A stretch of 64,000 nt of DNA from Macrosoma leucophasiata (GCA_036365455.1 JAWQUS010000016.1:12857001-12921000); one strand, 5' to 3'. Positions 33,749-44,014 are shown, numbered from the stretch's first letter. Made by a program: numbers and translations. Notes: generated from the letters alone by a model not told the origin.

Positions 33749-36700
33749 CACTCATTTATTCATAATCTCATTATATATTTTTTTACATATACATGTATAT
33801 AAAGGAAAAAAAAAAACAACGTATATATAAAAAAATACAAAATGGTTACCGCCGGTAGCGGGAGCAGGGTCCAAGCTGTCGGCGGTTAGGGGCTCAGAGA
33901 GAGGAACCTCCTCACAATACGTGCCGTGTCGAGAAGAACCGCTTTCTGCACCAAGCCTTTGATCCAACTTCCCAGCGAGAGCCTCTTAAGGTGGTGGTCG
34001 AGGCTCTTCGCCATGAGTCCGTTTACCGTGACGACTATCGGTACAATTACAGCCGAGTCCACATCCCACATGGCGACAATCTCGTGAGACAAGTCGAGAT
34101 ACTTAATTTGTTTGTCTTTTTCCGCTTTCACGAGATTCTCATCATGAGGGATGGTGACATCGACTATAATTGCGCGGCGTTCCAAGCGATCTATCACCAC
34201 TATATCAGGCTTATTGGCGACAATAGTCCTGTCAGTGATGATAGATCGATCCCAATACATCGTGACATGGTCATTTTCGAGTACTGGGTCGGGTGCATAC
34301 CTGTAGTACGGCACCTCCGTGGCTACAAGGTTGTATTTCAGAGCAAGTTGCTGGTGAATTATCCTGGCTACTTGGTTGTGCCTGTGCAAGTATTCGCCGT
34401 TGGCAAGGCTCGAACAGCCGGACACAATATGCCTGAGGGATTCCCCCGGTCGGTGGCATGCCCGACATATGTCGACCGTGCCATCCTTCAGGATAAACTT
34501 CCGGTAGTTATTGGTCATTACCACTTCGTCCATAATTGCACATACAAAACCTTCGGTTTCCCCAAAGAGGTCCCCGAATCGTAGCCAGCCTACAGACGCA
34601 AGAAAGTCTACATCGGGCCCATGAAGAGCCCGGTAAAATCGTCCATGCAGCTCCTTGCCCTGCCATACACTCACGCGGTCACTGGTCGTCAGCACCACAG
34701 GTTTGCGCCAGTTCTCTTTAGCCAGTGAGAGAGGTGTGAGTCCACTGTCAACTGCTACCATATCCCGGTGCATACCCCTATCGGTGGCCCGAAAGTATTC
34801 TCTGAGATTGCACACCTCACGGTTGTGGAGGGTTTTAGCACTAAGAAAGCCTCGGCTCCCACACTTCCGTGGGATGTACAATCTCATCACCGATGAGCGT
34901 GGGTGGTGCATCCGGTATGATGTCAGCAGAGAGCGGACCCCCCTGTCTAGGGCATCCAGGTCGGTCTGAGTCCACTTGAGTATGCCAAAGGAGTACATCA
35001 AGACTGGCATGACCCAACCGTTGAAAGCACGAACCCTATTACCGCCTGACAGGAAACTTTTAAGAACTTTTTTCAGGCGGCCAAAGAATCGTACTCGCAA
35101 CGATTGTTTCATGTCAGCCTCGCATATACCTAAGGCCTCTGACATACCCAAGTACTTGTAGGTTTCGGTTGCGGAGAGCGATCGAAGTTGAATGGAATCC
35201 GTGAGTTGTACTCTCTCGGATTCCATTATCTCTCCTCGAGTTACATGCATAACCGCACATTTTTCAATTCCAAATTCCATCCTGATAGAGTTACTAAAGT
35301 TTTCAGTCACCTTCAATAATTCCATCAGTTGCGAATTATTAGAACCGAATAATTTCAGATCATCCATGTAAAGCAGGTGAGATATCACCCGACCACCTCT
35401 TCGCAACCGGTAGCCGAGTCCTGAAGCCTCCAGTAGCGTACTCAGAGGGTTCAGGGCTAGGCAAAACCATAAAGGGCTCAGACTGTCGCCCTGGAATATA
35501 CCTCTAGCAATTCTTACAGGTTCGCCAACCGCCAGGGGATGCCGAGATCCTGGATAGCGAAGCACCGTGCTCCATTGCGACATACATGACACGAGGAAGG
35601 TGCGTAGGGTTGTGTTGATTTTATACAACTCCATCACCCTCATCAGCCATGTATGCGGTACGGAATCATAGGCCTTCTTATAATCTATCCAGCAAGTCGA
35701 GAGACTCTTTCGGTTACGACGAACCTGCTGGCTAATGGCCATGTCAAATAGCAGTAGCTCCTTAGCACCCCGGGACCCGCCCCTACATCCATTCTGAGAG
35801 TTAGACAAGATGGAGTGGTCTTCTATATGCTTAGTAATTTTCACTCTCAGAATGGACGTAAGGAGTTTATAGACGGTTGGAAGACATGTGATCGGTCTAT
35901 AGTTCTTGGGTTCCGCGGTGCTACCTGATTTGTGGAGCAGGTGGGTCACGCCAGTTGTTAAGAACTGTGGCAGCGTGCCCGAGTCCAGGGATGACTGGAA
36001 CTGGGCAGCCAAACGAGAGTGCGAGCTTCGCAGCCATTTAAGCCAGAAGTTGTGCAGTCCGTCCGGTCCCGGAGATTTCCAGTTCGGCAACGGGCGAACT
36101 GCACTGGCCACGTCATCCTCTGATATTAAAACATTCTCCATTTCTGGAATTGGCTCGCACGCTCCTTCAATGCTCAGTATCCAGCCATCCTCAGAGTGTC
36201 TGATAGGTTCCGACCAGATGCTGCGCCAAAATGCAATCATGGTATCATCATCCGGTCGGCTCCCGCCAGCTAATCCGGGACCAGGCTGCTCCCACGTTCT
36301 GTAAACCCACCTTTGGTCACTTTGGAACATCCTGTTCTGCATGTATCGGTCCACACGTTCTTTATAACGCCTAATTCGGCTTGCCCATGCATAGACTTTC
36401 TGCTTCAGGAAGTCAATGCGTTCTGTGATGCGATCTAGGTAGTGTTGTGGGCTGACCCCAGTCCCTGAGAACGCTCGCCTCACAAAACGCATCACTCTTG
36501 GGCGTGTGTTGCCCATCCTGAAGCAGAATAACTTGCCAATGAGTGCTCTGGTTTCTGCGATACTGCGCTCAATCCGGCACTGCCAGGCTGGTACGGCAGG
36601 TCTCGGTCGTGTAGCTGTGTCAATATTTGCTAATTTGACACGAGCTACGCGACACGCCGCGACCGCCGCACAGTACAGGATTGAGTGGGTATCGCTAAGG

Positions 36701-37232
36701 TCTTTACTATCATCTATGTACTCCGGTAATATTGTGTCCAGAGCACTCACCAGCGCTACATTACGTCTATGCATTGGCAGCCGGGGCAACCGCGGTCTAC
36801 ATTCGGCCAAGGTCGACCGATACTCAAGAAGAGCATGTTCCAAAGCGCCTCTCAGTTGCTCAATGTATTGGTTACTTACGGTAGTGGTGACCTCGTCTAT
36901 CTCCTCCCCGCCGGCACATTGTGACACATTCACGACACTAACATGCTGCGACTGTACCACACGCGGTGGCGGGGTGGGGACAGAGCGGTCACTCGCCGCC
37001 TCGGAGCGTAGCCGATCAAGCACAGTGTCATCGAGCATGTGGCCACGCTGAATGACACGCACCTGATCCGATAGACGTTGGCTCGAAACACAGACTGTTG
37101 GCTCAAGAACCTGGAACAGAGAGAGCATACGACTGCGGTACGCAGTGAGGTTAGTTCCTCCCTCTGTAGCCCCAAAGAATGCGCGCATCACGTTTTCATT
37201 TATTGGTTGCGTCCATTTCATGCGCTGCACGT
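33749..37232 (-). mobile_element. Dong-like (R4 clade) LINE, copy 1
   Basis: A 3.48-kb minus-strand element between TTA runs at 33,735-33,748 and 37,233-37,245. The Bombyx Dong element is known to insert in TAA repeats, which fits. The 3' UTR is AT-rich (ACATATACATGTATATAAAG region). The 5' end lies only a few bases before the first usable codon, so the element may be slightly 5'-truncated. Its 3' end is AATAAATGAGTG followed by the AAT repeat. Confidence 0.88.
33886..37230 (-). CDS. Dong/R4-type reverse transcriptase with restriction-like endonuclease
   Basis: About 1114 codons, uninterrupted. The first codon of the stretch is GTG; the first ATG is three codons in (MKWTQPINENVM). Residues 1-300 are a helical N-terminal region; I see no clear zinc finger or Myb there, possibly because the 5' end is cut. 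The RT spans ~370-760: [51 protein letters not shown] (first Asp), [15 protein letters not shown] and LLYMDD at 619-624. At ~922-939 the [18 protein letters not shown] knuckle (C-x2-C-x8-H-x4-C) precedes a PD-(D/E)xK-like nuclease (NKPDIVVIDR, then [20 protein letters not shown]). This domain order is the mark of R2/R4-group LINEs, whose nuclease nicks specific targets, here presumably TAA repeats. All catalytic motifs look intact. Confidence 0.93.
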   Translation of the reverse strand: MQRMKWTQPINENVMRAFFGATEGGTNLTAYRSRMLSLFQVLEPTVCVSSQRLSDQVRVIQRGHMLDDTVLDRLRSEAASDRSVPTPPPRVVQSQHVSVVNVSQCAGGEEIDEVTTTVSNQYIEQLRGALEHALLEYRSTLAECRPRLPRLPMHRRNVALVSALDTILPEYIDDSKDLSDTHSILYCAAVAACRVARVKLANIDTATRPRPAVPAWQCRIERSIAETRALIGKLFCFRMGNTRPRVMRFVRRAFSGTGVSPQHYLDRITERIDFLKQKVYAWASRIRRYKERVDRYMQNRMFQSDQRWVYRTWEQPGPGLAGGSRPDDDTMIAFWRSIWSEPIRHSEDGWILSIEGACEPIPEMENVLISEDDVASAVRPLPNWKSPGPDGLHNFWLKWLRSSHSRLAAQFQSSLDSGTLPQFLTTGVTHLLHKSGSTAEPKNYRPITCLPTVYKLLTSILRVKITKHIEDHSILSNSQNGCRGGSRGAKELLLFDMAISQQVRRNRKSLSTCWIDYKKAYDSVPHTWLMRVMELYKINTTLRTFLVSCMSQWSTVLRYPGSRHPLAVGEPVRIARGIFQGDSLSPLWFCLALNPLSTLLEASGLGYRLRRGGRVISHLLYMDDLKLFGSNNSQLMELLKVTENFSNSIRMEFGIEKCAVMHVTRGEIMESERVQLTDSIQLRSLSATETYKYLGMSEALGICEADMKQSLRVRFFGRLKKVLKSFLSGGNRVRAFNGWVMPVLMYSFGILKWTQTDLDALDRGVRSLLTSYRMHHPRSSVMRLYIPRKCGSRGFLSAKTLHNREVCNLREYFRATDRGMHRDMVAVDSGLTPLSLAKENWRKPVVLTTSDRVSVWQGKELHGRFYRALHGPDVDFLASVGWLRFGDLFGETEGFVCAIMDEVVMTNNYRKFILKDGTVDICRACHRPGESLRHIVSGCSSLANGEYLHRHNQVARIIHQQLALKYNLVATEVPYYRYAPDPVLENDHVTMYWDRSIITDRTIVANKPDIVVIDRLERRAIIVDVTIPHDENLVKAEKDKQIKYLDLSHEIVAMWDVDSAVIVPIVVTVNGLMAKSLDHHLKRLSLGSWIKGLVQKAVLLDTARIVRRFLSLSP

Positions 37233-37245
37233 TACTATTATTATT
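37233..37245. repeat. TTA microsatellite between the two Dong-like copies
   Basis: TTACTATTATTATT joins the 5' end of copy 1 to the 3' end of copy 2, giving a head-to-tail pair. Confidence 0.8.
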
Positions 37246-39678
37246 CCACTTATTTATTTATCCAACTTATTAAATAATTTTTTACATATATATGTATAAA
37301 AAAAACAACAAATATATATATAAAAAATTAAAAAATAGTGTTCCGCCGGCAGCGAGAGCAGGGTCCAAGCTGCCGGTGGTTAGGGACACAGAGACAGGAA
37401 CCTCCTCACTATACGTGCCGTGCCGAGGAGTACTGCTTTCTGTATCAGACCCTTGATCCATCCACCTAGCGAGAGCCTCTTGAGATGTTGGTCGAGGCTC
37501 TTCGCTATCAGCCCGTTCACCGATACGACTATCGGCACAATGATGGCCGAATCCACATCCCACATGGCGACAACCTCGTGAGCCAGATCAAGATATTTTA
37601 TTTCCTTGTCTTTTTCGGCTTTCACGAGATTCTCATCATGCGGGACGGTGATGTCGATCATCATTACGCGGCGCTCCGAGCGATCTATCTCTATATTTCA
37701 AGGCAAGTTGCTGATGGATTATCCTGGCTACTTGGTTGTGTCTGTGCAAGTATTCGCCGTTGGCAAGACTCGAACAGCCGGAAACAATATGCCTGATTGA
37801 TTCACCCGGTCGATGGCATGCCCGACATATGTCGACCGTTCCATCCTTCAGGATAAACTTCCGGTAGTTGTTGGTCATTACCACTTCGTCCATAATTGCA
37901 CAAACAAAACCTTCGGTTTCCCCAAAGAGGTCACCGAATCGCAGCCAGGCCACAGACGCTAAGAAATCTACATCGGGCCCATGGAGGGCCCGGTAAAAAC
38001 GCCCGTGTAGCTCCTTGCCTTGCCATACAATCCTGCGGTCGCTAGTCGTGAGCACCTCAGGTTTGCGCCAGTTCTTTTTAGCCAAAGAGAGTGGGGTGAG
38101 TCCGCTGTCGACCGCCACCACATCCCGATGCATCTCTCCGCCGGCGGTCAGAAAGTATTCTCGGAGATTACACACCTCACGGTTGTGTAGGGTCTTAGCG
38201 CTTAGAACGCCACGACCCCCACATCTCCGTGGGATGTATAATCTCATCACCGAAGACCGTGGGTGATGCATGCGGTGCGCTGTCAGTAAAGAGCGAACTC
38301 GCCTGTCAAGAGCATCCAGTTCGGTCTGAGTCCACTTGAGTATGCCGAAGGAGTACAGCAAGACCGGCATGACCCAACCGTTGAAGGCGCGCACCCTATT
38401 ACCGCCCGACAAAAGACTTTTCAGTACTTTTGTCAGGCGACCAAAGAAACGTTCCCTCAACGATTGTCTCATCTCGACCTCGCGTATACCTAAGGCCTCC
38501 GCCATACCCAAGTACTTATAGCTCTCGGTGGCAGAGAGGTTTCGGAACGGGATGGAACCCGGGGGATTCATTCCCTCGGATTCCATTATCTGCCCCTGTC
38601 GTACATGCATAACAGCGCATTTTTCGATTCCGAATTCCATCCTAATAGAGTTACTGAAGTTTTCAGTTACCTTCAGTAGCTCAGATAGGTTGGCATTACT
38701 GGAACCGAACAATTTCAGGTCATCCATGTATAGCAGGTGAGATATCGTCCGACCACCTCTTCGCAACCGATAGCCAAGCCCCGAAGCCTCTAGCAGCGTG
38801 CTGAGAGGATTCAGGGCCAGGCAAAACCATAAGGGGCTCAGACTATCGCCCTGGAAAATGCCCCTGGCAATTCTCACAGGTTCGCCAACCGCCAGGGGCT
38901 GCCGAGACCCTGGATAGCGAAGAACCGTACTCCACTGCAGCATACATGAGCCCAGAAAGGCCCGAAGAGTTGAATGAATTTTATACAACTCCAGGACCCG
39001 CATGAGCCATGTATGCGGCACGGAATCGTAGGCCTTCTTATAATCTATCCAGCATGTCGACAGACTCTTTCGGTTGCGACGAACCTGCTGGCTAATTGCC
39101 ATGTCTATGAGGAGTAGCTCCTTAGTACCGCGGGACCCACTCCTACATCCATTCTGAGAGAGAGACAAGATGGAGGAGTCTTCAATGTGTTTAGTTATTT
39201 TAACTCTCAGAATGGATGTAAGAACCTTATAAACCGTCGGTAGACAAGTTATTGGTCTATAATTTTTGGGTTCCGCGGTACTACCTGATTTATGGAGCAG
39301 GTGGGTCACACCAGTCGTTAGAAACTGTGGGAGAGAGCCTGATTCCAGAGATGACTGAAACTGGACTGCTAAACGAGCGTGCGAACTACGCAGCCACTTT
39401 AACCAAAAATTGTGCAGTCCGTCCGGTCCCGGCGATTTCCAGTTCGGCATCGGACGGACTGCATTGGCTACGTCTTCTTCTGTGATATTTATGGAATTCA
39501 TTTCCTGAATTGGTTCGCACGCTCCTTCAACATTCCGCATCCAGCCACCCTCAGAGTGACCGACCGGTTCCGACCAGATGCTTCGCCAAAATGAAAGCAT
39601 AGCGTCATCATCCGGCCGACCCCGGTCAGCCACTCCTTGGTTAGGCCGCTCCCACAGTCTATAGACCCGCCTTTGATC
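37246..39678 (-). mobile_element. Dong-like LINE, copy 2, 5'-truncated
   Basis: Same orientation and same 3' end type (CACTTATTTATTTATCC on the plus strand) as copy 1. Homology to copy 1 stops at 39,678 (CCTTTGATC), where a TTA run of about 18 bp follows. Only the RT and C-terminal parts remain. Many differences from copy 1, so not a recent tandem duplicate. Confidence 0.88.
37380..39678 (-). pseudogene. Dong-type RT with deleted nuclease core
   Basis: Homology starts at [15 protein letters not shown] (residue ~306 of copy 1). It keeps the RT motifs ([33 protein letters not shown]) and the CCHC knuckle ([18 protein letters not shown]). At about 37,694-37,700 the plus strand jumps from GCGATCTATC to TATATTTCAAGGCAAG. 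About 140 bp present in copy 1 are missing, with a frameshift, and the PDIVVID core is gone. The frame therefore ends early, and the last ~95 codons ([19 protein letters not shown] to FLSLCP, stop at about 37,380) lie in another frame. Not able to make a full protein. The upstream residues between 39,679 and 39,750 are repeat read-through, not element. Confidence 0.9.
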
Positions 39679-39696
39679 TATTATTATTATTATTAT
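39679..39696. repeat. TTA microsatellite at the 5' end of Dong-like copy 2
   Basis: TATTATTATTATTATTAT directly abuts the truncated end. Confidence 0.85.
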
Positions 39697-39973
39697 ACTA
39701 ATAGGTTTGAAGTCGGTACCAAGCCTGATTAAAATATAATTATTAAACAAATAATTATATTTTAATCACTTAAATATGAATACGAGCAAATTAATACACT
39801 GCACAAAACGTAACCGGCGAATCGTGGGTGTTTGCATGTATGCTTGAATTCATGCATTCATTAATTTACCTCTGCCTACCCCTTTGGGGATTACAGGCGT
39901 GAAGTTACGTTTTAATACAATGAAATGCCTACTTTAGTGATTTTGGCTTGGCACCGACTTCAAACCTATTAGT
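39697..39973. mobile_element. inverted-repeat element with ACTAATAGGTTTGAAGTCGG ends
   Basis: 39,697-39,725 (starting ACTAATAGGTTTGAAGTCGG) and 39,945-39,973 are 29-bp inverted repeats with one mismatch, 277 bp in total. Inside sits a SINE tail. GAAGTCGG ends are frequent in lepidopteran repeats in my memory. The left end touches the TTA run that received the Dong-like element. Confidence 0.6.
39806..39914 (+). mobile_element. 3' part of the CAGGCGTGAAGTTACG SINE, copy 3
   Basis: AAAACGTAACCGGCGAATCG to GGCGTGAAGTTACGTTTT, nested in the inverted-repeat element above. Confidence 0.6.
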
Positions 39974-40035
39974 AAATAGCACATATAAATAATAGGTAGT
40001 TATACCTAATTACAATTAAATCTTTATTATTTTTT

Positions 40036-40610
40036 ACTTTTCAGTTTTGAAGTCGGTTTTTCTTAACGTAGTTATATTTATTTAATACTTTTTAGTTTAT
40101 TGCTGCATTGCCAATTAGATTAATGTTCACATCTGTTAAATTTGTAAAATCTGACTCTTTTAGCTTCGTGATAATTAGATTGTTTAGGTGTGTCGAAACA
40201 AAATTATTATACGACTATACGAAATAAATGAAAAAATTTTATCCACGAAGGAGTAAATAAGCTGTGTTGTGTCGTCGATGAGTAAATGTGTCATTGTCAC
40301 TTGTTGTCATCTTGTTGTTATGCGCATTAGGACTATCTAGGACGTCGGTGAATTCAACGCACTGTATGACAACTCGCCGTCCATTCTAATTCCTTTAGTC
40401 TGAGGTGAAAGTAAGTAAAAAAATGCTCATAAAGTAAAAACTGACGGGCCTATCTGAATCAAATTTTTATGGGACCAATTCGAAACTATTCCGCATCAAA
40501 CAAAAACAGAATTACGTAAATCGGTCTTGAAATCTCGGCGAAATTCGCGTACATACATAAAAAAAAATTGAGAACCTTCTCGTTTTTTGAACTCGGTTAA
40601 AAATATCAAA
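40036..40610. repeat. degenerate dispersed repeat with GAAGTCGGTTTTT motifs
   Basis: TTTTGAAGTCGGTTTTTCTT near the left and TTGAGAACCTTCTCG..TTTGAACTCGGTTAAAAA at the right recall a widespread lepidopteran repeat. No coding frame. The boundaries are guesses. Confidence 0.35.
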
Positions 40611-40659
40611 TTGATCTCTCTGATACTATAAAGACTATCAAATCCTGATGGGACGGCTG

Positions 40660-40764
40660 CTACAAACTCGTAGCCTCGGGCTACAAGCTCGTAGCTCCAG
40701 GCTACGATCTAGTAGCTGTATGCTATAAATACGTAGCTTCGTGCTACGAACTCATAGCTTTGGT
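40660..40764 (+). repeat. 21-bp tandem repeat, five units
   Basis: Units at 40,660, 40,681, 40,702, 40,723 and 40,744, consensus CTACAAGCTCGTAGCTCCGG. Unit length is exactly 21 with no indels, and one frame (from 40,661) stays open through the array as a 7-residue repeat Y-K-L-V-A-S-G. The frame has a stop 12 bp before the array and another shortly after, and no ATG, so coding is unproven. Confidence 0.85.
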
Positions 40765-41657
40765 GTATGAAGTAGTATGAACCCATTAGCCGTATACCCT
40801 ATATTTTTAAAATAATAGCCTTCAATTGTTCGATCCATCGAATCAATGAAGATGAAGGAGAGTTGTTAGGATTAATCCAGGCCAAGAGTCGGTAATTGTA
40901 ACCAACAGCTACACAGTCCGTTTGAATGCGACACGAGCTTAGTATTTATCAACGAATTTTGTTGCCGACTGATGAAATGGCACAGGTCATGAAGCATGCG
41001 AATATTAAAAAAAAAGCCACACAACATACCTTTTATTAGTCTCAGTGTGGTGTTCCATTTATTCCCTGTTTTTTTTTTAAAGACACTAATGTGCAATATT
41101 ACATTTATAAGCGCATTATTCATGTTGATGATAAGATACTACAATAGTCTAAGACTGAACTCAAAAAATATGTCTTTGCCTAGACTTTCGAGCAAACACA
41201 GACTCTTAATTATATTATTAGAAAACAGCATAAAGTAATCGCTATACGTTTTATTAATGATAAATTTATTTTTCACGAACGGCATTTTGCGTAGGCTAAG
41301 CGTCCCTTATCGCGACCTGCTTTTCCTAATTACCTTGAATTTGACCTACAAAATAAATGTTAGGCTTACGTATAATAGTCAGCATTATACTTTTTTCAGT
41401 ACCAAATAATGTTAAGTGGAATTTAAATGAAGCATCACTGAATTAACCATTTGCCTCGGTTGCTTGTTGCTGACATTCCAGTAATCCAACGCTGGAGTCC
41501 TGAGTTTAATTCGATAGCCAGGTTGGGGGCTATCAGAGCTATAGGTGAATTATCTTGATTCTCACGCGCGATCTCACATTGGCGAGGTGCTAGGCGCTAA
41601 TACATTGGATTCGAGATACTGGGATCGCCAACGCGCGTTTGTATTCGCACGATACAA
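40765..41657. other. no supported gene
   Basis: No shared repeat recognised. The GC-richer part at 41.5-41.65 kb (TTCTCACGCGCGATCTCAC) is unassigned. Confidence 0.35.
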
Positions 41658-41863
41658 TTCGCGGCGAATTCGACGAAATAACAGAGATAGATTAACTTAA
41701 AACTAAGTGACGTTTGATTTTTCGGCCATTGGTGTTTAACACCGCCGATTAAATTATAGATTCGCGGCGAATTCGACGAAATAACAGAGATAGATTAACT
41801 TAAAACTAAGTGACGTTTGATTTTTCGGCCATTAGTGTTTAACACCGCCGATTAAATTATAGA
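41658..41863 (+). repeat. 103-bp perfect-looking tandem duplication
   Basis: Unit 1 is 41,658-41,760 and unit 2 is 41,761-41,863, both starting TTCGCGGCGAATTCGACG. I see a single difference (GGCCATTGGTG against GGCCATTAGTG). It lies just outside unit A. Confidence 0.9.
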
Positions 41864-41949
41864 TATTTTACGAAAAAATTAAAAAAAAAAGTATTCGTAC
41901 CAGGGTCGTCTTATCACTACAAGTATATATGCGTATATACACTACTGCT

Positions 41950-43285
41950 ATTAAACTATTCGAATGAAATCTTATGTAATTTCATCGACTAATGAGGGTG
42001 TTTGTGATCGATCGTAGACTTTTATCGGCCTCACAGAAATGCTGCGCCGTCATAGAATGAACAGAAAGTTTGGCAGACCCAAAAGTTTTGTCATGTAACA
42101 ATGTAATTAGCGCCCGGACTTCAGCACCCTTTTCTAACAACTTCTTTATCTCAGCATTTTCGATTACTAATTTTACAATCTCATTAGTTAATTGATTTAG
42201 TAACAATTCCTATATTTATATTGTAAATGTAAACTAACAAAAAGTGAAAATCTCGAATATGATATATATAATGACATTTTCTAGGTATTTTTTAAATTAA
42301 TTACGAGTATGTATAGACATAATTATAGTGCCGTGAGTAGTATTCCATGTCATGAGAACATTAAAAATTAATTATACCATATATTCCCCGGAGTGACGAT
42401 AGTGTATTCTCGACGGACTACACAGGGGCGTGACAGTCTTTGAAACTCATTATGGATAATGGAAGTTCTGAAGCGACAGGAAATAGCTACAAGCTAGCAA
42501 AATCCGCTTAGTTTTTGCTGCAGTTTCTGATAGCTTAAGTTATTATTTGATCGATTGATTAGCCTGCGCTGCATATACTATACGTATTTTGGCATAAGAT
42601 TAATCCTCTAAAGTTAGCAAAGCCCGCGCGGCCCAAGTTGCTAAGGTTGTTAGCTATAGAGGTCACGACGCATGTTTATTTCAGAGATTGTGAGGGTGTA
42701 ACTTGAGAGTGTTTGCTGGTCTTGAAGGCGGCGGGCAAACACCGCCTCGCGCGTACACACTACAACTTAACGAACCAACTCGAGCTCATCGGGGAATTTT
42801 ATGTTTTTAAAAAGGAGCGATACTAAATTTGCGACAACAGAACTTAAACTGAGAGGAATTTATATATAAAACTCTTTTATGTTTGGAATTACAAAGTGAG
42901 AAACTGAGCGGTGGGTCGACAATGGGTAAGCCCGAAGGGAAGTTTCGTTATCGCGTGGAGTTGGCGGCAGCAGCGGGACAATCGGCCTCGCTTCGCGGCT
43001 CGCGCCTGAATACACACGCGATGTTCACTGCTCGCTCTCTGACGAATATTGGGTTGGCAAGCGGACGGTTTAAACTGAATACTTTCCTTACAAAGGGAAG
43101 CGAAAAGTTTACGTTCAACTAAATGCATACGGCCGTCCGTTTGTGCGCTCAACCAGTTTCACATTTGTCAAGTTACAAACTTTCCACCGCACTAACAAAA
43201 CGTGAACTAAATCTACCTGTTTTGGCATACATTTTCGCTTGAATAAATGGATGTATTTTTAGTTAATGCTATGTGGGTTCAATGA
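41950..43285 (+). repeat. unit A, intact copy of an inverted duplicated segment
   Basis: Reappears in reverse orientation at 52,100-55,345. Matching landmarks include GAATGAAATCTTATGTAATT at the left, TTCCCCGGAGTGACGATAGT at 42,385, GGCGGGCAAACACCGCCTCG at 42,728 and GAAGGGAAGTTTCGTTATCG at 42,938. The core at 42,883-43,122 differs from its partner at only 5 of 240 bases, while the 163 bp after it differ at about 20 positions plus indels. Not recognised as a known element. It could be a dispersed repeat, a solo LTR or a segmental duplication. Confidence 0.85.
42883..43122 (+). other. highly conserved GC-rich core of unit A
   Basis: The 240-bp core is open in one frame in both copies (79 codons from a TTG; first ATG gives MGKPEGKFRYRVELAAAAGQ, 66 residues). 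Of the five differences from the partner, four change the amino acid and one is silent. That is not the pattern of protein constraint, so I do not call a gene. A TATATAAAA at 42,863-42,871 lies 12-20 bp upstream, but the partner has TACATTTAAAA. Confidence 0.5.
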
Positions 43286-43747
43286 ATTTGCTTGTGCTAT
43301 GTGAATACACAATTTTTGTATTATTGATAGTAAAAAGTAATTGAAAATATGGATAATCATCAAAATTTACTTTATTGTTTTTGTGCTAGTTTCATAAATA
43401 AGTCACTATTATATATACGATTACATTTGTCGAAATACCTCGACAAATTAAGAACAATTTTAAAGACTATCAGGCAATCAGGCCGACAATGAGTGATTTA
43501 TGTTTGACCTTATAAGATAAACGGAAATTTGTAGAAATTTATCTTGTAATTTTTCTGAAGTGTTTTACGTAACTTCGTGTTACGTGTAAGTGTTTTGTTA
43601 ACATAATAATATATTAATTTACAGCACATAAACCTTTATTTGAGGTGTTAATGGGGGGACGATGTCATAACAATGCTCTTTCGATGAAAAGAGGAATCCT
43701 TTAAACAAGATGACAGAGCATAATGGCACAAGGTCATTTCTACAGGC
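43286..43747. other. spacer between units A and B, nothing supported
   Basis: AT-rich, no shared repeat found. Confidence 0.4.
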
Positions 43748-43876
43748 GATAGAGTTCCAGTGTAGTGTGTAGTTTTACACCTGAGCTTTGTGTGGTGTGA
43801 CTATAGGCTGCAGTCATCATTTAACATCAGTGTGAACTGCATGTGTACTCGTATTTGTCACCTTCATCACTAAAAA
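43748..43876 (+). mobile_element. ~285-bp retroposon family, internally deleted copy
   Basis: GGCGATAGAGTTCCAGTGTAG then directly TTTGTGTGGTGTGACTATAG, TCAGTGTGAACTGCATGTG and CACCTTCATCACTAAAAAAT. The centre of the element is missing. Confidence 0.5.
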
Positions 43877-44014
43877 ATGAATTAATTTGTGAATAAACGA
43901 ATTGTTTTATTGATGACGCAGAGAAATAGAATAAGGCAGAAATATCAAATGTATATACGTGTGCATTCACGGAAAAGTACAAATTGATTTCTTCATGCGA
44001 TGTGTAACATGATA

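Noticed and set aside
36506..37051. 181-codon plus-strand frame opposite the Dong-like gene
   Set aside because: Antisense shadow of the N-terminal part of the Dong-like frame; no motif, no relation to neighbours.
42863..42871. TATA box upstream of the unit A core
   Set aside because: TATATAAAA is seen only in unit A; the otherwise well-conserved partner has TACATTTAAAA, and AT-rich DNA yields such strings by chance.
42883..43122. Conserved small protein gene in units A and A'
   Set aside because: The frame needs a TTG start or a 66-codon ATG start, and four of the five differences between copies change the residue. Kept as a conserved core, not as a gene.
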